A DNA stretch of 34,262 bases from Anaerostipes sp. (lineage in GTDB: Bacteria; Bacillota; Clostridia; Lachnospirales; Lachnospiraceae): NCBI GenBank assembly GCA_028697725.1, contig JAQVEG010000029.1:1-34262 (forward strand), in the 5' to 3' direction. Positions 7,165-13,742 of this stretch are shown one piece after another. The notes beneath the pieces were generated by a model that ran no database searches, was not told where the DNA came from, and worked only from the letters and a program-made list of their open reading frames with translations. Within the stretch, counting starts at the first letter, position 1. Each line of letters begins with the position of its first letter. A program made the position numbers and the translations under genes.

Positions 7165-7193
7165 AATGACAAGAAAAGTTGTCATAATGACAA
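7136..7193. promoter_or_regulatory. Duplicated operator of the XRE regulator
   Basis: Two perfect inverted repeats TGACAA-N6-TTGTCA at 7136-7153 and 7167-7184, spaced 31 bases start to start (about three helical turns), followed by an extra half-site TGACAA at 7188-7193. The first covers the -35 box and the spacer, the second lies over the transcription start. This fits cooperative autorepression by the XRE protein encoded just downstream. Confidence 0.75.
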
Positions 7194-7222
7194 GTATTAT
7201 TATCAAAGAGAGGAGAAGATGC

Positions 7223-7432
7223 ATGCCGTTACACAATCGATTAAAGGAATATAGAGCAAGAATTAATGTGAATCAACAAGAGATGGGAAGAATGGCAGGA
7301 GTGTCAAGGCAGACAATCAGTCAGATTGAAAGAGGGGATTATTCACCTTCTGTGGCACTTGCACTAAAGATTGCGAAAGTATTTGAAGTTCATGTAGAAG
7401 ATATTTTTTGGTATGAGGAGGATAAGGAATGA
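7223..7432 (+). CDS. XRE-family transcriptional regulator
   Basis: A 69-residue single-domain helix-turn-helix protein: MPLHNRLKEYRARINVNQQEMGRMAGVSRQTISQIERGDYSPS with the recognition helix around VSRQTISQIERG, and an acidic end (HVEDIFWYEED). The short form with this C-terminus is the common partner of small membrane proteins in Firmicutes. ATG at 7223 follows AGAGGAGA; upstream in-frame starts would lie inside the operators. It overlaps the next gene by four bases (ATGA) and probably regulates both from the duplicated operator. Confidence 0.9.
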   Translation: MPLHNRLKEYRARINVNQQEMGRMAGVSRQTISQIERGDYSPSVALALKIAKVFEVHVEDIFWYEEDKE

Positions 7433-8187
7433 ATAAAAGAGAAGAAATTAGAAAAGAGAATCGAAAGTCACTAGTTGGATTTTTTATTATTTTGATAGTT
7501 TCCGCGATTGTAGGTGGAGTGATTGGAGGACTTGGTTATAGGTCAACAGGATTTTTCAGTTCCATAGGAAAACAGTTGAAAGATTTTATGGCAATGAATT
7601 CTTTTTATATTATGCTCCTTGGGGCAGTATTGTTTCAAGGTGTGACATGGGCTATCTATCTAAGTGCAAAAAAATTATTTGAGGCATGGAATGGAGAAAA
7701 TGAAGAGACTGCAGATAAAATTGATACTAAGATTGGGTGTATGATGTGGATACAGAATGTGAATGTAATCTTAGCCTTCTTTTTGTTTGCATTAGGAATT
7801 GGATTACAACAAGGAGCTATGAGTGCTGAATTTAGTTTGATAAATACGGTAGTTTTTGTATTGAATATTGGAGTTACAATCATAGGACAACAAAAGGCAA
7901 TTGACTTTACAAAAGAGATGAACCCAGAAAAAAAGGGCAGTGTTTATGACATTAAGTTTCAAGATAAGTGGATGAAAAGTTGTGATGAAGCTGAGAAATT
8001 AAAGACTTACGAGAGTGCCTGGAAGGCTTTTAAAGTAATGAATACTGCATATGTATTTGCATGGTTAGTCACAGTTCTTGCACAAATGATTATGGGCATT
8101 GGAATCTTTGCATGTATCATGATATCTGTATTATGGATGATACAGACAAGTGTTTACTACTATCATTCAATCTATAAAAACAGATAG
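7429..8187 (+). CDS. DUF3169-type membrane protein
   Basis: A 252-residue integral membrane protein of unknown function. Hydrophobic stretches are seen at about residues 15-38, 57-77, 106-126, 134-153 and 207-245 (possibly two segments), giving about six helices. The content and pairing with a small XRE regulator match the DUF3169 family. The start overlaps the regulator stop (ATGA), so the two genes are translationally coupled. No terminator is clear after it. Confidence 0.75.
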   Translation: MNKREEIRKENRKSLVGFFIILIVSAIVGGVIGGLGYRSTGFFSSIGKQLKDFMAMNSFYIMLLGAVLFQGVTWAIYLSAKKLFEAWNGENEETADKIDTKIGCMMWIQNVNVILAFFLFALGIGLQQGAMSAEFSLINTVVFVLNIGVTIIGQQKAIDFTKEMNPEKKGSVYDIKFQDKWMKSCDEAEKLKTYESAWKAFKVMNTAYVFAWLVTVLAQMIMGIGIFACIMISVLWMIQTSVYYYHSIYKNR

Positions 8188-8222
8188 AGAAAGAATTTAT
8201 TTCACATCTCCTCTTGCTTTTT

Positions 8223-8231
8223 TGATATAAT
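8223..8231 (+). promoter_or_regulatory. Extended -10 element upstream of tatD
   Basis: TGATATAAT: a consensus -10 (8226-8231) with extended TG. No good -35 is present at standard spacing; TTTCAC at 8200-8205 would be 20 bases away. Likely but not certain promoter for tatD-rsmA. Confidence 0.5.
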
Positions 8232-8264
8232 TAGAAGAATCAAGAACGGAATGGAGAAGTTTAT

Positions 8265-9038
8265 ATGATATTTGAAACACATGCTCATTATGATGATGAG
8301 AAGTTTAATGAAGATAGAGAAGAATTACTAGCATCTATGAAGGACAACGGAATAGAGGCTATTGTGAATATTGGAGCCAGCATGGACACAACAAGATGGA
8401 CAGTGAAAGCCATTGAAAAGTACCCATTTATGTATGGAGCAGTAGGAGTACATCCAAATGAAACAGGAAATATGACAGATAATGATTTACAGGAATTGGC
8501 GGAGTATAGCTATCTTGAAAAGGTAGTTGCTATTGGTGAGATTGGACTGGATTACTATTGGGATGAGCCAGAGCGTTCCATTCAAAAAAAATGGTTTGAG
8601 GCACAGTTGGAACTTGCAAGAATGGTGGAGCTTCCAGTTGTGATTCATAGCCGAGATGCCGCAAAGGATACATTAGATATGATGAAGGCACTTCACAGTG
8701 GGGATATAGGTGGGGTAATTCACTGCTTTTCTTACAGTAAGGAGATAGCCAGAGAGTATTTGAATATGGGATTTTATATTGGTGTTGGAGGCGTTGTTAC
8801 GTTTAAGAATGCCAAGACTTTAAAAGAGGTAGTAGAGTATACACCACTTGATCGAATTGTTCTTGAAACAGATTCTCCATATTTAACACCAGAGCCTAAC
8901 AGAGGGAAGAGAAATTCATCTTTGTATCTTCCTTATGTAGCAGAGGCAATTGCACAGATTAAGCAAGTTTCCAAAGAAGAGATTATCGATATTACAAATA
9001 AGAATGCAAGAAATATGTACAAAATGAAAGAGGTATAG
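8265..9038 (+). CDS. tatD: TatD-family metal-dependent hydrolase/DNase
   Basis: A 257-residue TIM-barrel hydrolase. Metal-site motifs are in order: H6-x-H8 (ETHAHYDD), GEIGLDYYWD, VIHSRDA, GVIHCFSY and LETDSPYLTPEPNRGKRNSS. TatD enzymes are 3'-5' deoxyribonucleases or general metal-dependent hydrolases; the exact role is not defined by sequence. TGGAGAAG precedes the start. It abuts rsmA with no gap, an order common in Firmicutes (there usually with rnmV between, absent here). Confidence 0.93.
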   Translation: MIFETHAHYDDEKFNEDREELLASMKDNGIEAIVNIGASMDTTRWTVKAIEKYPFMYGAVGVHPNETGNMTDNDLQELAEYSYLEKVVAIGEIGLDYYWDEPERSIQKKWFEAQLELARMVELPVVIHSRDAAKDTLDMMKALHSGDIGGVIHCFSYSKEIAREYLNMGFYIGVGGVVTFKNAKTLKEVVEYTPLDRIVLETDSPYLTPEPNRGKRNSSLYLPYVAEAIAQIKQVSKEEIIDITNKNARNMYKMKEV

Positions 9039-9902
9039 ATGGAGAAGTTAAGTAATCCAAAGAAAACAATTGAGATAATTCAAAAGTACGGATTTGATTT
9101 TCAAAAAAGGTTTGGACAGAACTTTTTAATTGATAGTCATGTGCTAGAGAAAATTATTGAGGCGGCCAACATTACAAAAGATGACTTTGTATTAGAGATT
9201 GGACCGGGAATTGGAACCATGACACAGTATTTGGCGGAACATGCAAGAGAAGTTATGGCGGTTGAGATTGATGGGAATTTGATTCCCATTTTAGAGGATA
9301 CCTTAAGTGAATATGATAATGTCAGTGTCCTAAATCAAGATATTTTAAAAGTTGATATTGGAGCAATTGCAAAAGAGAAGAATGACGGAAAACCAATTAA
9401 GGTTGTTGCCAATCTTCCATATTATATTACGACTCCAATTATTATGGGACTGTTTGAAAGCAAAGTTCCAATGGATAGTATTACTGTGATGGTGCAGAAG
9501 GAAGTTGCAAGTCGTATGCAGGTAGGACCTGGGACAAAAGAGTATGGAGCACTTTCTCTGGCTGTTCAATATTATGCCAAGCCTTATATTGTTGCCAATG
9601 TTCCACCAAATTGTTTTATGCCAAGACCAAAGGTAGGTTCTGCAGTTATTCGATTGACAAAGTATCAAAAACCGCCAGTGACGGTAAAAGATGAAAAGTT
9701 ATTGTTTCAATTGATTCGTGCATCATTTAACCAAAGAAGAAAGACATTACAAAATGGAATTAATAACAGTAATTTAAACTTCTCCAAACAGCAGGTGGTA
9801 GACGCATTAGACACAATGGGTATATCACCAACTATTCGAGGAGAAGCATTGACATTAGAGCAGTTTGCAAGGCTTAGTGACTTGTTGTACGAATCTAAAT
9901 AG
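9039..9902 (+). CDS. rsmA: 16S rRNA dimethyladenosine transferase RsmA (KsgA)
   Basis: Dimethylates the two adjacent adenosines in the 3'-terminal helix of 16S rRNA during small-subunit maturation, using S-adenosylmethionine. The 287-residue protein has FGQNFL (25-30), the SAM-binding LEIGPGIGTMTQYL (from residue 52), the acidic EIDGNLIPIL and the catalytic NLPYYIT (from residue 125), then MPRPKVGSAVIRL and ASFNQRRKTL. The start ATG at 9039 directly follows the tatD stop, with AGAGGT inside the tatD end. Its stop overlaps by eight bases the stop of the convergent minus-strand gene. Confidence 0.97.
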   Translation: MEKLSNPKKTIEIIQKYGFDFQKRFGQNFLIDSHVLEKIIEAANITKDDFVLEIGPGIGTMTQYLAEHAREVMAVEIDGNLIPILEDTLSEYDNVSVLNQDILKVDIGAIAKEKNDGKPIKVVANLPYYITTPIIMGLFESKVPMDSITVMVQKEVASRMQVGPGTKEYGALSLAVQYYAKPYIVANVPPNCFMPRPKVGSAVIRLTKYQKPPVTVKDEKLLFQLIRASFNQRRKTLQNGINNSNLNFSKQQVVDALDTMGISPTIRGEALTLEQFARLSDLLYESK

Positions 9903-10842
9903 GCAGAATCCAATAACCAAAGTTACCTGTTTTTTGATTTTTTTCAGGCACAGTGATGAAGTTTTCAAACCCAAAGAATTTAGCAATAAAATTCTTTTCA
10001 TTATCAAAAGTTCCTGGAACACCAAGGCAGGTTTGGCTTGTTTTTTTGTGAATGCCAAGCATTAAATGTCCATAATTGCCATAATTCAAAAGTAAAAATC
10101 CATTTTTGGGAAGTTTTTCAGGGATGTTTTTTAATTTTATCAGTTCATCTAAGGTTATTTTGATGCAAGGATCAAAGAAAGAATCAGCACAAGAGGACAA
10201 GGAGGGATACTCCTTCCAGTCAAAGTCCTTAGAGGAAGATGGCGAGGTGCTGCTTTTTGCTTCTTTTTCCAGTTGGAGAGCTTCAATGTATTCCACTAGT
10301 TTTGATGTAACCTCAGTCTTATTTTCCTCAGGCTTAGCTTCTACAGGAGGTTCTTTTGTTGGAGGTTCTTTTATTGGAGGTTCTTCTACAGGAGGTTCTT
10401 CTACAGGTGGTTCTTCTGCCGGTTGCTTTTCGGGAGTGGATTTTTGTGTCTCCAGAGGGAGAAAATTACGAATGGTAATGGACTTATCGTTCCATTCAGA
10501 ACCGAAAAATAACTGGTTGGAGTGATAAATTAAGAATCCATCGATTTCATTTAAATCCACAATCAGTGGATAGGCAAGCTTCATTTCTATAACGGAATCA
10601 CTTTTTTGAAAGGAGTCTAACAAAATTCCTTCCATAGCTCCTTCGTGAAAATGATAGAAATAGATTTTATAAGGCAGAGCCTGTTCATTTGTTTTGACGT
10701 GAAAGTAGACTTTGATTTGATTTTGCCGTTTTTCAATACGTGCAAAACCTACATTTGCCCCTTTAACACCATGGTTATATTCATAAAGATAGGATACAAT
10801 TCGTTGATATTCAGACAATGTTACTCTCTCTTTTTGATTCAT
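9895..10842 (-). CDS. Proline-rich linker protein, DUF6128-like, Lachnospiraceae type
   Basis: A 315-residue protein of unknown function, apparently cytosolic (no signal peptide from this start). The N-terminal domain (EYQRIVSYLYEYNHGVKG, NVGFARIEKR) and the C-terminal domain (FLLLNYGNYGHLMLGI, LGVPGTFDNEKNFIAKFFGF) flank a linker at about residues 136-172 made of five-residue repeats of the type P-x-E-E-P. The two end domains resemble proteins I know as DUF6128 in Lachnospiraceae; this is a recollection. Start choice is uncertain: ATG at 10842 has no clear ribosome binding site, a longer frame to 10941 would run inside tadA, and TTG at 10818 is a weaker alternative. It converges with rsmA (8-base overlap) and diverges from tadA (23 bases). 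Confidence 0.7.
   Translation of the reverse strand: MNQKERVTLSEYQRIVSYLYEYNHGVKGANVGFARIEKRQNQIKVYFHVKTNEQALPYKIYFYHFHEGAMEGILLDSFQKSDSVIEMKLAYPLIVDLNEIDGFLIYHSNQLFFGSEWNDKSITIRNFLPLETQKSTPEKQPAEEPPVEEPPVEEPPIKEPPTKEPPVEAKPEENKTEVTSKLVEYIEALQLEKEAKSSTSPSSSKDFDWKEYPSLSSCADSFFDPCIKITLDELIKLKNIPEKLPKNGFLLLNYGNYGHLMLGIHKKTSQTCLGVPGTFDNEKNFIAKFFGFENFITVPEKNQKTGNFGYWILPI
10332..10437 (-). repeat. Short tandem repeat coding a proline/glutamate linker
   Basis: About six copies of a 15-base unit (plus-strand form close to GGAGGTTCTTCTACA) encode P-x-E-E-P or P-x-K-E-P repeats in the DUF6128-like protein. Copies differ at a few bases. Such repeats change copy number easily, so linker length may vary between strains. 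Confidence 0.75.
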
Positions 10843-10865
10843 TTTATGAGGAGATATTAGAAAAT

Positions 10866-11348
10866 ATGACACAGGACGAAAAATACATGAAAGAAGCAAT
10901 GAAGCAGGCAAGAAAAGCCGCAGATATTGGAGATGTGCCAATTGGTGCTGTCATTGTTTATGAAAATAAGATTATTGCGAGAGCTTATAATCAAAGAAAT
11001 AAAAGAAAGACAACCCTTGCCCACGCCGAGCTTTTAGCCATTGAAAAAGCAAGTAAAAAGATGGGGGACTGGAGATTGGAAGGCTGCACCATGTATGTAA
11101 CATTAGAACCATGTCAAATGTGTGCAGGAGCTATTGTGCAGGCAAGAATGGATCGAGTGGTCATTGGTGCTATGAATCCAAAGGCTGGCTGTGGCGGTTC
11201 TGTACTAAATATATTACAGATGGAGCAGTTTAATCACCAAACAGAGGTAGAAAGAGAAATTTTAGGAGAAGAATGTGGAGAGATGATGTCTCAGTTTTTC
11301 CGAAAATTGCGAAAGAAGAAAAAGATAACAGTTGACGAAACAAAATAA
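10866..11348 (+). CDS. tadA: tRNA adenosine(34) deaminase TadA
   Basis: Deaminates A34 to inosine in the anticodon of tRNA-Arg(ACG), allowing one tRNA to read several codons. The 160-residue protein shows the zinc-binding deaminase motifs HAE (in TTLAHAELLAIEKA) and PCQMCAGAI (in VTLEPCQMCAGAIVQARM), and the substrate-side GAMNPKAGCGGS. ATG at 10866 was chosen; AGGAG lies 12 bases upstream, a longish spacing. An in-frame TTG at 10818 would add 16 residues not found in the family. Its own promoter must lie inside the divergent gene. The promoter of the SRP RNA lies in its last codons. Confidence 0.95.
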   Translation: MTQDEKYMKEAMKQARKAADIGDVPIGAVIVYENKIIARAYNQRNKRKTTLAHAELLAIEKASKKMGDWRLEGCTMYVTLEPCQMCAGAIVQARMDRVVIGAMNPKAGCGGSVLNILQMEQFNHQTEVEREILGEECGEMMSQFFRKLRKKKKITVDETK

Positions 11349-11360
11349 AATTAGTATAAT
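11332..11360 (+). promoter_or_regulatory. Promoter of the SRP RNA gene
   Basis: -35 TTGACG (11332-11337) and consensus -10 TATAAT (11355-11360) with 17-base spacing. It overlaps the 3' end of tadA and predicts a transcript start near 11367, about 40 bases before the mature RNA. Confidence 0.85.
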
Positions 11361-11404
11361 CAAACATGCGCTGAATTCTTCAGTGCGATTCATATGTCAA
11401 AAAG

Positions 11405-11675
11405 TTTCCGTGCAGCCGGGGAGTCAGCGGCACCCTGTATCTGCAATCCGCTATAGCAGAGGTCATGGTTTGTTTCGGGATTTGTCCTGTGAAGCTGCCC
11501 TTTATAAGTGGCGTTGATGTTTGGGTCTTAAGCAATAGGAATCTGTGAACCGTGTCAGGTCGGGAACGAAGCAGCACTAAGCAGAATCTCCTATGTGCCT
11601 TGAGGGTGCCTGGGCTGAGTTAACTGTAGAGGTAACGTTCGTGGAATATTTCACAACACAAACCGCACGGATTTT
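11405..11675 (+). ncRNA. ffs: Signal recognition particle RNA, large (Alu-containing) form
   Basis: The RNA core of the signal recognition particle, which targets nascent membrane and secreted proteins. The Alu part is seen near 11408-11460 (CCGTGCAGCCGGGGAG, then AGCGGCACCCTGTATCTGC and AATCCGCTATAGCAGAGG). The S domain has the conserved GTCAGGTC...GAAGCAGCACTAAGC block at 11554-11582, where Ffh binds. The ends pair: TCCGTGC (11407-11413) with GCACGGA (11665-11671), closing the molecule at about 270 nt, the size in Bacillus and Clostridium. The apical GGAA loop (11563-11566) is closed by a G-C pair where the E. coli form has C-G, a compensatory change. Ends are estimates to within a few bases. 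Confidence 0.95.
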
Positions 11676-11710
11676 ATATATTAATTTATATAGAATTTAC
11701 AAAAGATAAT

Positions 11711-11739
11711 TTGTTAGATACTAACGAGTTATTTTTTTT
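11711..11739 (+). terminator. Likely terminator of the SRP RNA precursor
   Basis: A short hairpin, TTGTTAG (11711-11717) with CTAACGA (11721-11727), followed by eight T at 11732-11739. The stem is short and a few bases separate it from the T-run. Together with the promoter it would give a precursor of about 370 nt. Confidence 0.55.
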
Positions 11740-11784
11740 GTGTCTAAAAATCCCCTTTGTTGTGTATTTTATAAGGAAATAGTC

Positions 11785-11790
11785 TATAAT
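11785..11790 (+). promoter_or_regulatory. -10 element before the azoreductase-like gene
   Basis: Consensus TATAAT 30 bases before the start codon. No convincing -35 lies at 16-18 bases; TTGTGT would be 19 away. Confidence 0.45.
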
Positions 11791-11820
11791 ATATGGTATA
11801 AACAGGACAGGAGAAATAGA

Positions 11821-12399
11821 ATGAATATATTATTATTAGATGCATGTGTCAGCACCAATCATCCATCAAGAACAAGGATACTTTGTGAGAATTATATGGA
11901 ACAGTATAAGACGACTCAAGATGAAATTGCACACGTTGTATTAGAAGATTTAGGGCTAGCACCACTAACAACACAAATGCTAGAAAAAAGAAACAAACTA
12001 ATAGAAGAACAAAAATACGATGACGAAATGTTTGCTCTTGCAAGGCAGTTTCAAAAAGCAGATCGAGTTATACTTGCGGCACCATTTTGGGACATGACAT
12101 TTCCGTCAGTGGTAAAGATTTATATAGAGCAGATTATGATTGGTGGAATTACGTTTAAATACGAAGATAATTCTGCCGTTGGATTGTGTCAGGCAGACAA
12201 GCTTGTGTATATTATGACGGCGGGAGGTTATGTTGGGGAGCAGAATCTAGGGTATGAATATATAAAAAGTATTGCAGATATGTTAGGAATCGAAGAAACA
12301 GAACTATATTGTGGAGAGGGACTGGATATCTGGGGTGCAGATGTGGACAAAATTTTAGAAGACGTTTGTCAGGAAATGCATGTACCTAATGGAATATAA
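11821..12399 (+). CDS. FMN-dependent NAD(P)H oxidoreductase, azoreductase-like
   Basis: A 192-residue flavodoxin-fold protein related to FMN-dependent NADH-azoreductase (AzoR) and NAD(P)H quinone reductases. It starts MNILLLDACVSTNHPSRTRILCENYM, where the phosphate-binding loop is shaped like the AzoR S-x-R/S-S loop. Further on are AAPFWDMTFPSVVKIYIEQIM, the flavin-contacting P-F/W-N/D block, and IMTAGGYV. The physiological substrate is unknown; quinone detoxification is the common family proposal. ATG at 11821 follows CAGGAGAA; a longer in-frame extension to 11740 lacks a site. It appears to be a single-gene transcript with a hairpin after it. Confidence 0.85.
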   Translation: MNILLLDACVSTNHPSRTRILCENYMEQYKTTQDEIAHVVLEDLGLAPLTTQMLEKRNKLIEEQKYDDEMFALARQFQKADRVILAAPFWDMTFPSVVKIYIEQIMIGGITFKYEDNSAVGLCQADKLVYIMTAGGYVGEQNLGYEYIKSIADMLGIEETELYCGEGLDIWGADVDKILEDVCQEMHVPNGI

Positions 12400-12420
12400 A
12401 AAGGACAACGGTGCTAAGAC

Positions 12421-12471
12421 AGGAGAAAGCTATTAGATGGAGTCGTTCCATAAAGGCTTTCTCCTTATTTA
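12421..12471 (+). terminator. Probable terminator after the azoreductase-like gene
   Basis: Outer stem AGGAGAAAGC (12421-12430) with GCTTTCTCCT (12456-12465), ten perfect pairs, enclosing a second short stem ATGGA/TCCAT. The tail TATTTATTATAATTTT is T-rich but interrupted, so termination strength is uncertain. Confidence 0.6.
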
Positions 12472-12501
12472 TTATAATTTTGTGAAGTTATGTTCATAAA
12501 A

Positions 12502-12530
12502 TTGAAAAGATAGTCTATGAATGTTAAAAT
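12502..12530 (+). promoter_or_regulatory. Promoter of the alarmone synthetase gene
   Basis: -35 TTGAAA (12502-12507), 17-base spacer, -10 TAAAAT (12525-12530) with extended TG at 12522-12523. It lies 46 bases before the start codon. Confidence 0.6.
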
Positions 12531-12576
12531 ATAAAGAGCTATTTGTAGATTAAAAGTAGAATGAAGGAGTGGTTGT

Positions 12577-13227
12577 ATGGGACAGAAGATAGAATTACCA
12601 GATGTAACAGATGTATTTGTGGAATATCGAAAGATGCAATTATTATATCAGTCTGCATTGAAAGAAATTGGAACAAAATTAGAGATTTTGAATGATGAAT
12701 TTAAGTTTGTACATTGTTATAACCCAATTGAACATATAGAATCTCGATTAAAAAGTGAAGAGAGTATTGTCCGCAAACTAATGAACAAAGGAAAAGACGT
12801 AACGATAGAGAATATTGAAAAGTATATTGATGATATTGCGGGAATTCGTGTAATTTGTTCTTTTACACCGGATATTTACCGTATTGTAGATATGCTTTCG
12901 GCACAAGATGATATTGAGGTTATCAAGACAAAAGATTATATGAATCATCCAAAACCTAGTGGATATCGAAGCTATCATATGATAATAACAGTGCCGATTT
13001 TCTTGTCAGATCGAAGAATACCAACCCGTGTGGAGATTCAGATTCGAACAGTTGCCATGGATTTTTGGGCATCATTAGAACATAAAATTTACTACAAATA
13101 TGAAGGAAATGCACCAGAGTATATACGCACAGAGTTAAGAGAATGTGCAGAGATGATTAGTTATCTTGACAGTAAAATGTTAGCCATTAATGAAGAGATC
13201 CGAAGCTTGGATGTAAAGGAAGAATAG
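12577..13227 (+). CDS. relQ: Small alarmone synthetase, RelQ/YjbM type
   Basis: Transfers pyrophosphate from ATP to GTP or GDP to make (p)ppGpp. The 216-residue single-domain form lacks the hydrolase, TGS and ACT domains of Rel. It carries the synthetase blocks HIESRLKSEESIVRKL (basic substrate loop), DDIAGIRVICSF, KPSGYRSYHMI and VEIQIRTVAMDFWASLEHKIYYKY, where the E-x-Q-I-R-T and W-x-x-L-E-H patterns hold the catalytic glutamate and Mg2+ site. A C-terminal helix (ELRECAEMISYLDSKMLAINEEIRSL) fits tetramer assembly in RelQ. AGGAG precedes ATG at 12577. It heads a same-strand gene series that includes envelope functions. Confidence 0.93.
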   Translation: MGQKIELPDVTDVFVEYRKMQLLYQSALKEIGTKLEILNDEFKFVHCYNPIEHIESRLKSEESIVRKLMNKGKDVTIENIEKYIDDIAGIRVICSFTPDIYRIVDMLSAQDDIEVIKTKDYMNHPKPSGYRSYHMIITVPIFLSDRRIPTRVEIQIRTVAMDFWASLEHKIYYKYEGNAPEYIRTELRECAEMISYLDSKMLAINEEIRSLDVKEE

Positions 13228-13241
13228 CACCATTTTTTCAT

Positions 13242-13261
13242 TTGCTCATAGTATGGAGCAA
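13242..13261. repeat. Small inverted repeat upstream of the 13282 gene
   Basis: TTGCTC (13242-13247) and GAGCAA (13256-13261) form a six-base stem with an eight-base loop, right before the ribosome binding site of the next gene. There is no T-run after it, so it is not a terminator. It could affect mRNA stability or be chance. Confidence 0.35.
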
Positions 13262-13281
13262 GAGAAGAAAAGGAGTCATAT

Positions 13282-13686
13282 ATGGGAGCAAAAGGATTGG
13301 GTGATTTACCAACATTTGAATCTATGGATTCATTTCCGAAACCAGATGCTATGAAGTTAGTAAAAGATCAGGAGGATGAAGAAAAGGATTATCAATATAT
13401 GACAAAGCTTTATGCAAAGGATGCAAGAGATGCATTGGTGTATATTGAGGAATGTTGTGATCAGATGGAATATGAAGGAAGTATGATGTTCCATGAATAT
13501 GTAGACAGAACGCAGATGCTTCATTTAGCAGATCAAGTTTACCAAAAGATGAAAGATAGAGAAAAAGAAGAATGCATCAAATGTGAAAGTAATCTTTTTC
13601 AATTGATTTATGTGTTATTATGTGGTGAGGTGCATCACAGAAGATGCCGTTACCGTAGAAAAAAGTGTTATCTTAATTGTAGATAA
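13282..13686 (+). CDS. Conserved-looking hypothetical protein with Cys/Arg-rich C-terminus
   Basis: A 134-residue protein that I do not recognise. It is acidic and helical in the middle (DQEDEEKDYQYMTKLYAKDARDALVYIEECCDQMEYEG), has KMKDREKEECIKCESN, and ends in a very basic, cysteine- and histidine-rich tail (CGEVHHRRCRYRRKKCYLNCR). Eight cysteines overall and the CxxC (CIKC) suggest possible metal binding. A strong AAAAGGAG precedes ATG at 13282. It lies between the alarmone synthetase gene (54 bases before) and the C39-like gene (56 bases after), with a hairpin in the latter gap. Confidence 0.6.
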   Translation: MGAKGLGDLPTFESMDSFPKPDAMKLVKDQEDEEKDYQYMTKLYAKDARDALVYIEECCDQMEYEGSMMFHEYVDRTQMLHLADQVYQKMKDREKEECIKCESNLFQLIYVLLCGEVHHRRCRYRRKKCYLNCR

Positions 13687-13687
13687 C

Positions 13688-13713
13688 AGTCCATCCCCTG
13701 TGGTGGGCTGTAA
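13688..13713. repeat. Hairpin between the 13282 gene and the C39-like gene
   Basis: ACAGTCCATC and GGTGGGCTGT form a ten-base stem with two G-U pairs around a six-base loop. It is followed by purines rather than T, so it is more likely an RNA processing or stability element than a terminator. Confidence 0.4.
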
Positions 13714-13742
13714 AGATATAGGACATGCAGAAGGAGAAAAGT

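Noticed and set aside
10106..10525. Plus-strand Gly/Ser-rich reading frame opposite the proline-rich gene
   Set aside because: It is the mirror of the 15-base repeat (GGAGGTTCTTCT) and has no ribosome binding site or family features.
10818..10865. N-terminal extension of TadA from TTG at 10818
   Set aside because: The added residues do not belong to the family and overlap the start of the divergent gene; ATG at 10866 fits the family length.
11332..11577. Short reading frames on both strands across 11332-11577
   Set aside because: They lie in the SRP RNA gene and its promoter; no coding signals.
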